Source: Hanleya hanleyi (Eukaryota > Mollusca > Polyplacophora > Lepidopleurida > Hanleyidae). Taken from it: 64,000 nt of DNA. Position 1 is the first letter of the stretch, and every line of letters begins with the position of its first letter. Of this stretch, positions 62,022 through 64,000 are shown one piece after another. Both the position numbers and the translations under genes were made by a program. Location of the stretch: the NCBI GenBank assembly GCA_036873755.1, contig JAVTVY010020243.1:1-64000 (forward strand), read 5' to 3'. The notes beneath the pieces are model-generated. The model made no database searches and was not told the DNA's origin. It saw only the letters and a program-made list of their open reading frames with translations.

Positions 62022-63300
62022 CAATTCCGTTTTATATTCCGGGAGCTCACACTTATTGAACCCATCCCTACCCTCGAGAGCATGTGTCCGTCTCGGAGCA
62101 CCGAGCAACACTATAGTTTATCATCCCAAACAGAAAAGGGCATATTTTCGGATGAACCGCAACCCGCGGTATACAAAGTTGTCATTTTGAATTTTTGCTT
62201 GACCAGATAAAGACGCATCTTTCTAGAATATGTGAGTCGGGGGGGAGGGGGCAGTTTGAAACAAGGATATTAAGTGTGCTAGACGCAATTATCAGCGAAC
62301 TTTTCAAAATAAGAACTCGAAAATTAGGGGGTAGGGGTAACATAACAACATATTTCCACTTCCGCTATTTTGGTACCTGTAGGATATCATTATGCAGGTA
62401 ATTCCATGGGTTATCACCCGTTGAAAGGTTTATCAGCTATTGTCAGCTGTGCACACAAATATAAACAAATAACATATGTAGATTCTCTACAGACCTTGTG
62501 CAAGTTTTTTGCGAAATAGTTGTCATCTGACTTTGACAACTAATTTTGAATAAACCAAATATTGCAATTAAGCTATCGTTGTGTATGGGCTACGGTATAC
62601 ATGGTTCGCAATGGTCACAATTCCGTCTACAAGGCTCGATGAATGGTTTGCGTGAATTTTGCTAGTTAATACGCCGATGACAGGACATATGTGGCTCATG
62701 TACGGGTCTGTAGAATTGCTTTCCCGTGATAAGTTATGGTTTGTTAAGGATAATCCATTGAATGGGCCAAAAGTTCACAACATCACCTGGAGGCGAACAT
62801 AATGCATGTGGCATGAGATTCCTTCAATCAAGAATTTTCGTTGGATTTCTCGAAGACACCCAGATCATATCGGGATTTCTTTGATAGAATGTTGGGAGAA
62901 AAACATGACAGAAAACTATATCGTTTATAATTCGTCTTTTTTGACCCATCGAGAATCAATGGTTTTATTTTCGTCGAGAGAATGTAGAGAAATTTTTGAA
63001 CGACCACACTTCGACAATACAAAATAGGCGTTCAGTTTTGCTGATTAATGACCTCTGTATAAAATAAATACGTGTAGACTATTGTTGGTCATGCAACCAG
63101 TATGTGGTGTGATATTCCCGTGTTTGCCAGACATGGTATCCTCTACATAATGTTCTGGACATCAACAGGGAGTTCGGAAGCAAATACGGAGTACATATCG
63201 ATAACTTAGAGAAATGCTTTATTCGGCTGAAATAAAAACGTAGAAAGGTTTCTTGTGCTTGTCACGGAATAGTTTGACTTCCAATTGGAGCGATATGCAA
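62022..63300. other. Non-coding DNA
   Basis: A further diverged copy of the CCCATCCCTACCCTCGAGAGC direct repeat lies near 62055-62090. A 73-codon frame at 62806-63027 has no domain. No gene was seen. Confidence 0.4.
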
Positions 63301-63560
63301 GAAGTGAGAAAAATTGTCCACGTCTGGCGACTAAAAAGCAACCATATGACTCTACAGGAAAGTATCCCTCGGCACCTAATGTTAATGGCATGGCAGCTGT
63401 TCCTGTGGAAACTCTGAAATATTCAGACGGCCCGAAGCACCGACTTAAGAGGAATTAGATACGATAGCTCGCGATCAGGAGCTGTGATGACGGAACAGCT
63501 CGAACAACTCGCCTGGTATAAATGGATGAGCATCGAGGACGTCCGATGGCGTAAATGCAT
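63301..63560. repeat. Dispersed repeat family, copy 3
   Basis: CACGTCTGGCGACTAAAAAG, CTGTGGAAACTCTGAAATA and GGAGCTGTGATGACGG correspond to 28300-28600 (copy 1) and partly to 29255-29470 (copy 2), all in the same orientation. Confidence 0.55.
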
Positions 63561-64000
63561 CAAGACTGTTGTAGAATAATATATGTATAGAAAGATACCT
63601 CAAGTGGAATTCAGATTCTTCCTCCATATTGGGTCCTCGGTTTCTGCCTCTCGAAATTTTCTTCATTCTGGATGCAAAATGGTGCTTTCTTGTGAACTTT
63701 GGCGGTATATATTTTCGATTTGTGAAAAACTTGGATGAATGTAAGGAACTCAATCCCGACTCATGTTTTGGACTGCATCATTGGCCTGCTCAGTAAAAAA
63801 AACTGGATGTAAAACTGGATAGGCTCAGCCTTCATTTTTCAATTTTAATGACTTCATAAGACCTATGCACACGTCCCCCCTGAAAAATCGTTGAGATTTC
63901 AGATGCGGAACACTGGCTAATTGTGCATTCAGATGCATGTAGTACAATTATCACATTTGTCATTCTCTCCGAATATCATCAAAACTATATACTAGATCTA
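63561..64000. other. Right edge, nothing recognised
   Basis: The stretch is AT-rich without domain-bearing frames. The minus-strand frame 63475-63753 partly overlaps the repeat and is not called. Confidence 0.4.

Noticed and set aside
1..64000. CRISPR array, bacterial operon or phage-type system
   Set aside because: No spacer-separated identical repeats and no bacterial gene layout; splice sites and eukaryotic elements dominate.

Overview
The window looks like one piece of a marine-invertebrate (non-vertebrate metazoan) nuclear genome. It has spliced exons with GT-AG borders, no prokaryotic gene organisation, AT-rich background DNA and an unusually dense, nested set of eukaryotic mobile elements: tRNA- and 5S-derived SINEs, Ty3/gypsy, DIRS, a THAP transposase, TTAA-type and 9-bp-TSD MITEs, and foldback elements. 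The species cannot be fixed from the sequence. The mixture (SINE3, DIRS, THAP/DDE and SAP/SWIM genes) fits an echinoderm, hemichordate, cephalochordate or mollusc.

Layout. 1-2157 is a 23-bp satellite with a higher-order period of about 675 bp. 2631-2880 is a SINE with a 10-bp target duplication. 4.7-8.2 kb holds four exons of an unrecognised membrane-protein gene on the minus strand; a minisatellite of about 12 copies has grown from one of its exon/intron junctions. 6.47-7.37 kb is a tandem array of a ~150-bp unit that recurs in opposite orientation at 58.3-59.6 kb. 9414-19524 is a nearly intact Ty3/gypsy retrotransposon: 2.2-kb LTRs, a tRNA-Leu-type primer site and one 1819-codon gag-pol frame. 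At 19.9-21.4 kb a SAP/SWIM-domain gene is broken by two SINE3 copies in its first coding exon and by a frameshift. 22.2-23.3 kb has two inverted-repeat elements. 25.3-26.9 kb is a decayed THAP + DDE transposase gene on the minus strand, split by a short retroposon. The convergent SAP/SWIM and THAP/DDE pair may be the two genes of one old DNA transposon.

28-45 kb is repeat-rich noncoding DNA with two Mutator-like MITEs (34.36 and 35.67 kb, each with perfect 9-bp target duplications), a duplicated ~1.5-kb unit (37.6 and 39.8 kb) and a TTAA-flanked piggyBac-like MITE whose second copy lies at 59.9 kb. 45.2-57.7 kb is a large inverted repeat. Its left arm was hit by a 6.3-kb DIRS retrotransposon (45992-52267) that keeps inverted terminal repeats, the internal complementary region, a gag-like ORF, and an RT/RNase H/methyltransferase-like ORF, but has a truncated and frameshifted tyrosine recombinase. 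Its right arm was hit by a hairpin MITE and by a ~1.9-kb palindrome. The opposite arm supplies the empty site in each case. The centre (52.5-54.8 kb) carries another hairpin MITE and possible exons of a small gene. 60.9-62.0 kb is another long inverted-repeat element.

Only the gypsy gag-pol and DIRS ORF1/ORF2 are long intact coding regions. The host exons are inferred from splice sites, reading phase and protein character, without homology searches. Most other short open frames are chance frames in repeats.
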